A stretch of 26,333 nucleotides of DNA from JBBRTJ01 sp038244535 (GTDB taxonomy: Bacteria > Actinomycetota > Acidimicrobiia > Acidimicrobiales > Ilumatobacteraceae): the NCBI GenBank assembly GCA_038244535.1, contig JBBRTJ010000049.1, forward strand, positions 1-26,333, given 5' to 3'. A model generated the notes under the pieces. It saw nothing but the letters and a program-made list of their open reading frames with translations, had not been told where the DNA came from and did no database searches. Below are positions 1 to 7,542 of the stretch, piece after piece; position 1 is the stretch's first letter; each line of letters opens with the position of its first letter. A program made the position numbers and the translations under genes.

Positions 1-230
1 ACCTCGGCCCCGTCGGCCAACGCCACCGAGCGCGCCGCGCACGGACCGGCTCGCGCCGCCGCGAGGGCGGCGGCATCGGCGGCCGCCTGGGCCCGGGACT
101 GGTCGACCTCGCTGCCGATCCAGCGGCCGACAACCACCAGGCCCAGCGCCGCCACGGCGGTCAGGGCCGCCACCATGGGCACGGCCTGCCCGCTGTCTGC
201 CTTTCGGCCCGACGCGAGACGACCTGTCAC
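1..230 (-). CDS. TadE/TadG-like pilus assembly protein, N-terminal part only
   Basis: The reading frame runs off the left edge; about 76 residues are visible. It begins at a GTG whose last two bases belong to the gyrA stop (GTGA overlap), which suggests translational coupling to gyrA. After a short basic stretch comes one hydrophobic segment (about residues 16-37, starting GQAVPMVAAL), followed by the motif QAAADAAALAAA. That arrangement is typical of the N-terminus of Flp pilus-assembly TadE/TadG-like proteins and the small Rv3654c-like relatives of actinobacteria, which are anchored by one membrane helix and exported. Inference: a membrane-anchored pseudopilin-type or Tad accessory protein. 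It could also be an unrelated single-pass protein, since the diagnostic C-terminal part is outside the window. Its position directly after gyrA is not one I know as conserved. Confidence 0.6.
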   Translation of the reverse strand, partial: MTGRLASGRKADSGQAVPMVAALTAVAALGLVVVGRWIGSEVDQSRAQAAADAAALAAARAGPCAARSVALADGAE

Positions 231-2737
231 TCGTCGGTGGACGCGAGGACGAGAGCAGCTGAAGCGATGACCTGACCATCGTCGAGGCTCATGACCCGCA
301 CCCCGGTGGCATCGCGCCCCTGCGACGAGATCTCTCGGACTGGCATGCGGATGGTGACGCCGCCGGACGAGACGATGACGATGTCGTCGTCGAGGCCCAC
401 CATGAACGCCGCCACGACGTAGCCCTTGCGGGCCGTCAGGCGCATCCCGATCACGCCCAGCCCACCACGTCCCTGCTGGTTGAAGCGCTCGAGCTGCGTT
501 CGCTTGCCGTATCCCGTGTCGGTGATCATCAGCAGGCTCACGTCGTCACGGACCAGGTCGCAGCTCACCACCTCGTCGTCGGCCCGCAGCTTCATGCCCC
601 GCACACCGCCAGCGGCCCGGCCCATCGAGCGCACCTCATGCTCCGAGAAGCGGATGGCGGTGCCCTTGCGGCTGACCATCACCACGTCGTCGTTGCCGCT
701 CGTGACGATGACGCGCACGAGCTCGTCGCCGGGCTTCAGGTTCAAGGCGATCAGGCCGTCGCGACGGCTCGAGTCGTACTCACTGAAGGTGGTCTTCTTC
801 ACGGTGCCCTGACGGGTGACGAAGAACAGGAAGCGCTCGTCGAACTCGCGGGTGTCGATGATCGCCTGGATCTGCTCGTCGGCGGCCAGCGGCAGGAGGT
901 TGACCACCGGGATCCCCTTGGCCGTGCGGTCGCGCTCGGGGATCTCGTGGGCGCGGAGCCGATACACCTTGCCGCGGTTGGAGAACAGCAGCAGGTAGGC
1001 GTGGGCCGAGGTGAAGATCACGTGGCTCACGAGGTCGGCGTCCTTCAGCTTGGCCCCCGAGACGCCCTTGCCGCCGCGGGCCTGGGTACGGAACGCGCCG
1101 GCCTCGACGGTCTTCACGTACCCGGCCTGCGTCATCACCACGACGAGCTCCTTGTCGTCGACCAGGTCCTCGATCGACATGTCGCCCGTGTCGAGGGTGA
1201 TGACGGCTCGGCGAGGGGTGGCCCACTTCGCACGGACCTCGAGGAGCTCAGCCTTGATCACCTCGCGCTTGCGGCCCTCATCGGCCAGGATCGACTCGAG
1301 CTCGGCGATGGCGGCACGGAGCTCAGCCAGCTCGCTCTCGAGATCGGAGCGAGCCAACCGGGTCAACGCGGCCAGGCGCATGTCCAAGATGAAGTTGGCC
1401 TGGATCTCGCTGAACTCGAACGGGGCCGCCATGAGGCCCTCACGAGCCGCCGACCGATCGTCGCTGGCCCGGATCAAGATGATGATGGCGTCGATGGCGT
1501 CGAGCGCTCGCAGCAGGCCCTCGATGATGTGGGCTCGGGCGCGAGCCTTCTCGAGGCGATGTTCGGTCCGGCGGGTGATGACCTCGATCTGATGGGCGAC
1601 GTAGGCGGTCAGCGCCTGGACGAGGTTGAGCGTGCGAGGCACCCCATCGACCAGCGCAACCATGTTGACGGAGAACGTCGACTGCATCGGCGTGAGCTTG
1701 TAGAGGTTGTTCAGCACCACGTTCGGGTTGGCGTCTCGCTTCATCGAGATGACGATGCGGGTGTCGACGCCCGAGCTCTCATCGTTGGCGGCCCGGATGC
1801 CATCGAGCTCGCGGCTGTCGGCCAGCTCCTTGATGCGGGTGAGGATTGCGTTGGCCGAGGTCTGGTACGGGAGCTCGGTGATGACGATGTCGAAACCCGA
1901 TCGGGGCGTCTCTTCGATCGACGCGGTCGCCCGCATCTTCACCGAGCCGCGCCCGGTGCGGTAGGCCTCCATGATCCCCGCTCGCCCCATGATGGAACCA
2001 CCAGTCGGAAAGTCGGGGCCCTTCACGAAGTGCATCAGGTCGTCGGGCGACGAGTCGGGGTGGTCGATCAGGTGGATCGTGGCGTCGATGATCTCGCCGA
2101 GGTTGTGGGGCGGGATGTTGGTGGCCATGCCCACCGCGATGCCCTGACTGCCGTTGACCAGCAGGTTGGGGAAGCGGGCGGGCAGGACCTTGGGCTCCTG
2201 GGTCGTGCCGTCGTAGTTCGGGTTGAAGTCGACGGTGTCTTCGTCGATCGAGGCCAGCAGCAGCATGGCCAGCGGATGCAGCCGGCACTCGGTGTAGCGC
2301 TCGGCCGCCGGCGGGAAGTCAGGCGAGCCGTAGTTGCCGTGGAAGTCGATGAGCGGGTGACGCAGCGAGAACGGCTGCGCCATGCGGGCCAGAGCGTCGT
2401 AGATGGCCGAGTTCCCGTGGGGGTGGAAGCGAGCCATGGTGTCGCCGGTGACGCGTGCGCACTTCACGAAAGGTCGGTCCGGGCGGAAGCCCTGGTTCTC
2501 CATGTCCCACAGGATCCGGCGATGCACGGGCTTCAGCCCGTCGCGCACATCCGGCAGGGCCCGGCTGACGATGACCGACATCGAGTACTCGAGGAACGAG
2601 CGCTCCATCTCGTCTTGGATCTCGATCGGTTCGACGAGCCCGCCGAGCGCGTAGTCGATGGGGCCGTCGGCGTCGCCGTCGCCACCGGCGTCGGTCGGCG
2701 GCTCGTCGGGAGGGGTGGGGGTGTCGTTGTCGCTCAT
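227..2737 (-). CDS. gyrA: DNA gyrase subunit A
   Basis: Breakage-reunion subunit of gyrase, which with GyrB introduces negative supercoils using ATP. It has 836 residues, normal for GyrA. After an acidic, proline-rich N-terminal tail (1-30) the winged-helix/tower domain follows, with the catalytic tyrosine at Y148 in the RYTE motif. The C-terminal beta-pinwheel (about 515-836) carries a GyrA box, QARGGKG, at 552-558; this box separates gyrase from most ParC proteins. The quinolone-determining region reads HPHGNSAIYD: serine and aspartate at the classic resistance positions are present (S110, D114), but the residue before the serine is Asn instead of the common Asp. Around the active site it reads DFHGNYGS and AAERYTE, where many GyrA have DGQGNFGS and AAMRYTE; this local stretch looks ParC-like. 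Start ATG 2737; the gene follows gyrB by 19 bases and its stop overlaps the next start. Confidence 0.95.
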   Translation of the reverse strand: MSDNDTPTPPDEPPTDAGGDGDADGPIDYALGGLVEPIEIQDEMERSFLEYSMSVIVSRALPDVRDGLKPVHRRILWDMENQGFRPDRPFVKCARVTGDTMARFHPHGNSAIYDALARMAQPFSLRHPLIDFHGNYGSPDFPPAAERYTECRLHPLAMLLLASIDEDTVDFNPNYDGTTQEPKVLPARFPNLLVNGSQGIAVGMATNIPPHNLGEIIDATIHLIDHPDSSPDDLMHFVKGPDFPTGGSIMGRAGIMEAYRTGRGSVKMRATASIEETPRSGFDIVITELPYQTSANAILTRIKELADSRELDGIRAANDESSGVDTRIVISMKRDANPNVVLNNLYKLTPMQSTFSVNMVALVDGVPRTLNLVQALTAYVAHQIEVITRRTEHRLEKARARAHIIEGLLRALDAIDAIIILIRASDDRSAAREGLMAAPFEFSEIQANFILDMRLAALTRLARSDLESELAELRAAIAELESILADEGRKREVIKAELLEVRAKWATPRRAVITLDTGDMSIEDLVDDKELVVVMTQAGYVKTVEAGAFRTQARGGKGVSGAKLKDADLVSHVIFTSAHAYLLLFSNRGKVYRLRAHEIPERDRTAKGIPVVNLLPLAADEQIQAIIDTREFDERFLFFVTRQGTVKKTTFSEYDSSRRDGLIALNLKPGDELVRVIVTSGNDDVVMVSRKGTAIRFSEHEVRSMGRAAGGVRGMKLRADDEVVSCDLVRDDVSLLMITDTGYGKRTQLERFNQQGRGGLGVIGMRLTARKGYVVAAFMVGLDDDIVIVSSGGVTIRMPVREISSQGRDATGVRVMSLDDGQVIASAALVLASTDE

Positions 2738-2756
2738 GATGAGGGGTGGCGCTCGA

Positions 2757-4691
2757 TCAGATGTCGAGGAACCGGACGTCCTTGGCGTTGGTGGTGATGA
2801 AGTGCTTCCGGCTCTCGACGTCGTCGCCCATCAGGATGCTCATGATCTCGTCGGCCAGAGCGGCCTGCTCGACGGTCACTTGCAGCAGCGTGCGCTTCGT
2901 CGGATCGAGCGTCGTGTCACGGAGCTCTTCCCAGTCCATCTCGCCGAGGCCCTTCAACCGCTGGAACTCCTTCTTGTGGTTGGGATGCTCGGCGAGGAAG
3001 ACGGCCTTGGCCGCGTCGTCCTTCAGGTAGACCTTGGCCTTGCCGACCTCGGTCGAGTACAGCGGCGGCTGCGCGATGTACACGTAGCCCTGCTCGACCA
3101 TCGTCTTCATCTGCCGGAAGAAGAACGTGAGCAGCAACGTGCGGATGTGGCTGCCGTCGACATCGGCGTCGCACAGCGCGATCACCTTGTGGTAGCGGAC
3201 CTTGGTGGCGTCGAACTCCTCGCCGACACCACCGCCGATGGCGGTGATCAGCGCCTGGATCTCGTTGTTCTTCAGCATCTTGTCGAGCCGGGCGCGCTCG
3301 ACGTTCAAGATCTTGCCCCGGATCGGCAAGATCGCCTGGGTGCGCGGATCGCGGGCCCGGATCGCCGAACCACCGGCGGAGTCACCCTCGACGATGAACA
3401 GTTCGCACTCGCGCGGGTCGCGGCTGTTGCAGTCGCGGAGCTTGTCGGGCATGCCCGCGCCCTCGAGCGCGCTCTTGCGCCGGATGGCGTTGCGGGCATG
3501 CTTGGCGGCCATGCGGGCCTGAGCCGCGGCGATCCCCTTCTTGACGACCTGGCGCGCTTCAGCCGGGTGCTCGCTCAGCCATTCGGCCAGCTTGTCGTTG
3601 GTGGCCTTGGTGACGAGCGACCGCGTCGACACGTTGCCGAGCTTGGCCTTGGTCTGACCCTCGAACTGGGGCTCTCGAAGCTTGACCGAGACGATGGCGG
3701 TGAGACCCTCACGGATGTCTTCGCCGAGGAGGTTCTCCTCTTTCTCCTTCAAGATCCCCGACGTGCGGCCGTAGTCGTTGACGGTGCGGGTGAGTGCGGT
3801 CTTGAAGCCCTCGATGTGCATGCCCCCTTCGATGGTGGCGATGCCGTTGGCGTAGCCGTGGAGCCCCTCGTAGTACCCGGTGTTCCACTGGATCGCGACC
3901 TCGACCTGCTGCTCCTCCTCGTCGACGGAGAAGTAACAGACCCGCTTGAACAACGACTCCTTGGAGGCGTTGAGGTGACGCACGAAGTCTTCGATGCCAC
4001 CGGCGTAGCTGTAGGTCACCTCGAGCTCGTGCCCGGGGCGCTCATCGCTGAACGCGATCATGAGGCCTCGGTTCAGGAACGCCATCGTCTGAAGCCGTTC
4101 GGTGATCGTGCGGGTGACGAACTCGACCCCTTCGACAAAGATCGTCGGGTCTGGCCAGAAGGTCACCTGGGTTCCTGTGCGCCCCCCGGGCGCCGGCCCG
4201 ACGACATCGAGCTTGTCCTGCGGCCGGCCGCCTTTGGCGAACTCCTGCCGGTAGCGCTTCCCGTCACGATCGATGTCGATCACCAGGCGCTCACTCAGCG
4301 CGTTGACGACCGAAACACCGACGCCGTGCAGGCCGCCCGACACCTTGTAGCCCGCCCCACCGAACTTGCCGCCGGCATGCAGCACGGTCAGCACGACCTC
4401 GGCTGCGCTCTTGCCCTTGTGCGGTCCGGTCGGGTACGGGTCGACGGGGATGCCGCGCCCGTCGTCGACGACTCGGCAGCCACCATCGGCCAGCAGGGTC
4501 ACGTCGATCCGCTTGGCGAAGCCGGCCATCGCCTCGTCGACTGAGTTGTCGACGACCTCCCACACGAGGTGGTGAAGACCTGACAGACCGGTCGACCCGA
4601 TGTACATGCCCGGCCGCTTGCGCACGGGGTCGAGGCCTTCGAGAACCTGGATGTCCTTGGCGCCGTAGTCGGCGCTCCCTGACTGTGACAA
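2757..4691 (-). CDS. gyrB: DNA gyrase subunit B
   Basis: ATPase subunit of gyrase, 644 residues. The GHKL ATPase domain (1-220) has the catalytic Glu and Mg-binding Asn in WEVVDNS (E45, N49), the DDGRGIP motif (from D76) and the GGLHGVGVSVVNAL loop. The transducer domain follows. The Toprim domain has EGDSAGGSA (E435) and the metal-binding DADVDG (D508, D510, D512). PIRGKILNVE replaces the more common PLRGK, a mild change. It ends in the typical DVRFLDI tail. I chose TTG 4691 as start because GAGAGGGA lies about 8 bases upstream and it gives the expected N-terminus just before YGAKDIQVLEGL. The next gene upstream, the DciA-like one, ends 105 bases before it, so a separate promoter is likely. 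gyrA is 19 bases downstream, so the two form an operon. Confidence 0.96.
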   Translation of the reverse strand: MSQSGSADYGAKDIQVLEGLDPVRKRPGMYIGSTGLSGLHHLVWEVVDNSVDEAMAGFAKRIDVTLLADGGCRVVDDGRGIPVDPYPTGPHKGKSAAEVVLTVLHAGGKFGGAGYKVSGGLHGVGVSVVNALSERLVIDIDRDGKRYRQEFAKGGRPQDKLDVVGPAPGGRTGTQVTFWPDPTIFVEGVEFVTRTITERLQTMAFLNRGLMIAFSDERPGHELEVTYSYAGGIEDFVRHLNASKESLFKRVCYFSVDEEEQQVEVAIQWNTGYYEGLHGYANGIATIEGGMHIEGFKTALTRTVNDYGRTSGILKEKEENLLGEDIREGLTAIVSVKLREPQFEGQTKAKLGNVSTRSLVTKATNDKLAEWLSEHPAEARQVVKKGIAAAQARMAAKHARNAIRRKSALEGAGMPDKLRDCNSRDPRECELFIVEGDSAGGSAIRARDPRTQAILPIRGKILNVERARLDKMLKNNEIQALITAIGGGVGEEFDATKVRYHKVIALCDADVDGSHIRTLLLTFFFRQMKTMVEQGYVYIAQPPLYSTEVGKAKVYLKDDAAKAVFLAEHPNHKKEFQRLKGLGEMDWEELRDTTLDPTKRTLLQVTVEQAALADEIMSILMGDDVESRKHFITTNAKDVRFLDI

Positions 4692-4777
4692 GGCGCGGTC
4701 CCTCTCAGAGAGATGTTCGACGAGGGTCGCTCGGGTGCCCTGCGTAGCGGCACAAACCCGGCGTTCCGATGTGCTTC

Positions 4778-4786
4778 AGTCTACCA
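4778..4786 (-). promoter_or_regulatory. Putative extended -10 promoter for gyrBA
   Basis: In the 105-base gap between the DciA-like gene and gyrB the minus strand reads TGGTAGACT: a TANNNT -10 hexamer (TAGACT) preceded by the TGN of an extended -10 element. No good -35 lies at 16-18 bases; CTGACC is only 11 bases upstream. The predicted transcript would start near 4771 and give a leader of about 80 bases. This is pattern matching only. Confidence 0.4.
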
Positions 4787-4796
4787 CCGGGCAGGG

Positions 4797-5105
4797 TCAG
4801 CTCCGGCCCACGCGAACCTCGATCGAGGTGACGACACCTGCCCCGAGGAGTGCGCCCAGCTTGGCCAGCAGCTCGGCTTCGAGGTAGCGCAACTGGGTCG
4901 CCCACCCCGGCTGGTCCACCTCGACCAGCAGGCGTCCCTCATCGAACGAGATCGGGATCGCGTGGGCCTGGATCTGCGGTCCGACCGCCTCTGGCCATGC
5001 GGTGAACACCGTCAGCGACTCACGTGCCGACGACCCTCGCAACGACCGTGCCACCCGTTCTACGACGTCTCCGAGGCGGCGGAGCGACGGGTCCTCGTCA
5101 GTCAT
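4797..5105 (-). CDS. dciA: DUF721 / DciA-like protein, short form
   Basis: A 102-residue protein in the conserved slot between recF and gyrB (Rv0004 position in mycobacteria). It has the DUF721 pattern: an N-terminal helix, then WPEAVGPQIQAHAIPISFDEG, LLVEVDQPGWATQLRYLE and a final helix and strand. DciA proteins are the replicative-helicase operators in the many bacteria that lack DnaC or DnaI; they bind DnaB and help load it. Here only the core DUF721 domain is present; mycobacterial homologues are considerably longer and have an extra N-terminal region. The ATG start at 5105 overlaps the recF stop by four bases (ATGA), which supports both the start and co-translation. Function is inferred from family and position. 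Confidence 0.85.
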   Translation of the reverse strand: MTDEDPSLRRLGDVVERVARSLRGSSARESLTVFTAWPEAVGPQIQAHAIPISFDEGRLLVEVDQPGWATQLRYLEAELLAKLGALLGAGVVTSIEVRVGRS

Positions 5106-6175
5106 CGCAGGCTTCCTTTGGTGGCCACGACAACGTGGTCGGGCACCGCCCCCTCTGGGAGAGGACCCGCAGTGGTGAGCAGCACCTGACCCGCCGGTAC
5201 GTGCTCGAGCAACGCCCGGGAGCGGCCCGGGTCGAGCTCGGACAGCACGTCGTCGAGGATGAGGAGCGGCGGTGTGCCTGTGCGCCCCGTCACGAGCTCG
5301 TGACCGCCGAGCCGAAGGGCCAGCGCCAGGCTGCGCTGCTCACCCTGCGACGCGTGCGTCCGGCTGGGCAGACCATCGAGCATGATCAGCAACTCGTCCC
5401 GATGAGGTCCGACGAGGCTCACCCCCCGGCGCACGTCATCAGCCCGGCTCGCCGCCAGTGCCGCAGCGAGGCCAAGTTCGAGCCATGTTGGCTCATAGCT
5501 GAGCACCACCGGCACGCCGTTGCCGACCAGCGCGTCGTAGGCCTTGGCCACCAGCGGCTCGAGCGAGGCCACGAGGCGCTGGCGAGCCCGACCAAGCGCC
5601 TCGCCTGCCTCGGCGAACTTCGCGTCCCACACGTCCAGGGTGAAGGCGGCATCAGCGTCGAGACGGCCACCGACCTGCTTGAGCAGCGCGTTGCGTTGCC
5701 GCAGCACGCGATCGACGTCACTACGCACCTGATCGTCACGGCGCGACAGCGCAGACAGCAGTTCGTCGAGCACCAGTCGGCGTTCGGCCGGACCGCCCTT
5801 GACCAACTCGAGATCGTCGGGGGAGAACACCGTGACGCGCACCAGTTCGGTCAGGTCGCGGCTGCGCGCGACGCGCTGGCGGTTGACCATGGCCCGCGTG
5901 CGCCCACCGCTGGTGATCTCGATCTCGACGAGCACCTCTCTGCCCTCGATGTCGAGCTCGGCACGAAGGACCGCCTGCGTGGCCCCGACACGAACCAGTG
6001 CGTCAGTGGGCGCCCCTCTGAAGCTGGCAAGGCTGGCCACGAAGGCCATGGCCTCCACCAGGTTCGTCTTGCCCTGTCCGTTGGCCCCGCAGACCACGGT
6101 GAGCCCGGTCCCCAGCTCGATGGTGGCTCGCTCGTAGGAGCGAAAGTCGTCGAGCGTCAGGCGCAGGACGAGCAC
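5102..6175 (-). CDS. recF: DNA replication and repair protein RecF
   Basis: An SMC-like ATPase that helps load RecA at gaps and stalled forks through RecFOR. It has 357 residues, normal length. The N-terminal FRSY motif is followed by a Walker A, GANGQGKTN (about residues 31-39). The ABC signature region reads SQGEQRSLALALRL, and the Walker B/D-loop reads PPLLILDDVLSELD near residue 300. The start is GTG 6175 (LVLRLTLDDFRSY), 16 bases after the dnaN stop. Its stop overlaps the DciA-like start, so it is in the dnaN-recF-dciA operon. Nothing looks truncated. Confidence 0.94.
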   Translation of the reverse strand: MLVLRLTLDDFRSYERATIELGTGLTVVCGANGQGKTNLVEAMAFVASLASFRGAPTDALVRVGATQAVLRAELDIEGREVLVEIEITSGGRTRAMVNRQRVARSRDLTELVRVTVFSPDDLELVKGGPAERRLVLDELLSALSRRDDQVRSDVDRVLRQRNALLKQVGGRLDADAAFTLDVWDAKFAEAGEALGRARQRLVASLEPLVAKAYDALVGNGVPVVLSYEPTWLELGLAAALAASRADDVRRGVSLVGPHRDELLIMLDGLPSRTHASQGEQRSLALALRLGGHELVTGRTGTPPLLILDDVLSELDPGRSRALLEHVPAGQVLLTTAGPLPEGAVPDHVVVATKGSLR

Positions 6176-6191
6176 AGCCTGGTCTCGCTGC

Positions 6192-7295
6192 TCAGCTGAC
6201 TCGCACCGGCATGAGCAGGTAGAGGAAGTCGGCGCTGCTCGCCGAACGCACGACGGCCGGCTTCAGGGCGTCCTGCGTCTCGAGGATGACCTCGTCGCCG
6301 ATCATGGCGTCGACGCCATCGCTGAGGTACTGGGGGTTGAAGGCGACGGTCATCTCGATGCCCTCGTAGCTGGCATCGACGGTCTCGGTCGCCTGGCCCT
6401 TCTCCTGGTCGATGGCAAGAAGGTCGAGCCCGTCGGCACTGAGGTGGAGCCGCACCGCAGGCGAGGTCGCACCAGCGGTCAGCAGGCGCATGCGCTTGAC
6501 GGCCTCGAGCAGTGCCTCACGGCCGACGCGCAACCGGTTGGCCTGGGCTGATGGGATGAGCTGGCGGTAGTTCGGGAACTCGCCTTCGATCAGGCTCGTG
6601 GTGAGTCGGCTGGTGCCGACCTCGAAGGTCGCTTCGCGATCGCCCAACCACAACGTGATCTCGCCTGAAGCGGGCATGAGCCGCTCGAGCTCTTTGAGGG
6701 CACGGCTGGGCAGGAGCACCTTTTGGGCCGCACCGGCCAGTGATGCCTCGGCCAGGTCGCGCACGGCCAGGCGGTACGAATCGGTGGCCACCATGCGCAG
6801 GCCGTCGTCCTCGGCCGCCAGGAGCACACCAGTGAGCACCGGTGAACGGCTGTCATCGGTGCTGGCCGCCCGAGCGACCTGACCGATGGCATCTCGGAAC
6901 GCCGCGGCCGGAAGGGTCACCGGCGAGGTGACGGCTGCGGACGGTCGGGGAAAGTCGTCGGCCTGGAACGTCCGCACGCTGAACCGTGACTTCTCCGACG
7001 AGATCTCGGCCTCGTCCTTGCCCACCTCGACGGTGACCCGACCCGCCGGCAGGGCCCGCACGATGTCGGCCATGAGCCGAGCGGGAACGACGGCGACCCC
7101 GTCCTCGGTAGCGGCCACGGTCACTTCCACCGAGATCGTCAGATCGCGATCAGTGCCAGTCAGGTTCAACCGGTCGCCGACCAACTCGAGCTTGATGCCG
7201 GTCAGCACGGAGCTGCCCCCCCGGGCCCCGGCGGTGGCGCGGCTGGCAGTGCCGACGGCTTCAGCCAAGGTGTCACGTTCGCAGCCGAACTTCAC
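6192..7295 (-). CDS. dnaN: DNA polymerase III beta subunit (sliding clamp)
   Basis: The ring-shaped processivity clamp that tethers DNA polymerase III and other factors to DNA. The 367 residues cover the three clamp folds. It begins MKFGCERDTLAEAV and ends LMPVRVS, a variant of the usual clamp C-terminus LMPMRL. Internal landmarks are LTGIKLEL, DDSRSPVLTGVLL, ATDSYRLAVR and GEFPNYRQLIP. The start is GTG 7295, preceded by GGGGAGGA at good spacing. It lies immediately left of the oriC gap, as in most actinobacteria, and heads the dnaN-recF-dciA group. Confidence 0.96.
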   Translation of the reverse strand: MKFGCERDTLAEAVGTASRATAGARGGSSVLTGIKLELVGDRLNLTGTDRDLTISVEVTVAATEDGVAVVPARLMADIVRALPAGRVTVEVGKDEAEISSEKSRFSVRTFQADDFPRPSAAVTSPVTLPAAAFRDAIGQVARAASTDDSRSPVLTGVLLAAEDDGLRMVATDSYRLAVRDLAEASLAGAAQKVLLPSRALKELERLMPASGEITLWLGDREATFEVGTSRLTTSLIEGEFPNYRQLIPSAQANRLRVGREALLEAVKRMRLLTAGATSPAVRLHLSADGLDLLAIDQEKGQATETVDASYEGIEMTVAFNPQYLSDGVDAMIGDEVILETQDALKPAVVRSASSADFLYLLMPVRVS

Positions 7296-7542
7296 GGCCC
7301 ATCCTCCCCGCGCCCCTCGGCGCAGAACATGTGATGTAAACGATCATCATCGTCGTCGGTCTGTGGATTGGGGACGACCAAGCATCGTCCCAGCTCACTG
7401 GCAGTGTGGTTACCCCGCCACTGTCCACAGGCTCCCACAGCCACCGTGGTCTGCTCGGTGATGGCTGTGGACGACACACGCGTTGTCCACCGATGCGTCG
7501 TCGTCTGGCACAGGTCGTGCACAGCCATCGCGCGGCCGGTGG
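7296..7542. other. oriC: Probable oriC (dnaA-dnaN intergenic region)
   Basis: A 247-base gap with no gene, in the usual actinobacterial origin position. Taking TTGTCCACA as consensus I see near-matches at 7421-7429 (+, CTGTCCACA), 7466-7474 (-, TCGTCCACA) and 7483-7491 (+, TTGTCCACC), each with one mismatch. Weaker ones are at 7362-7370 (-, CAATCCACA) and 7515-7523 (+, TCGTGCACA). None is perfect. An AT-rich patch at about 7325-7351, containing GTGATGTAAACGATCATCAT, lies on the dnaN side and is the best candidate for the unwinding element. It is followed by a trinucleotide run (ATC three times, then GTC twice) leading to the first box. The gap is shorter than the roughly 500 bases typical of mycobacteria. 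Origin activity is inferred. Confidence 0.75.

Noticed and set aside
638..4544. Two very long plus-strand open frames (719 and 628 codons) antisense to gyrA and gyrB
   Set aside because: They are mirror frames of genuine GC-rich genes; their proteins are rich in D, R, V, L and Q without recognisable domains, and gyrA and gyrB are certain on the other strand.
5024..6199. Plus-strand open frame of 391 codons over recF
   Set aside because: Antisense shadow of recF; no start context and no family resemblance.
7335..7361. A true DnaA-trio element (repeated 3'-GAT-5')
   Set aside because: The ATC/GTC run has the wrong register on both strands, so only a loose resemblance can be claimed.
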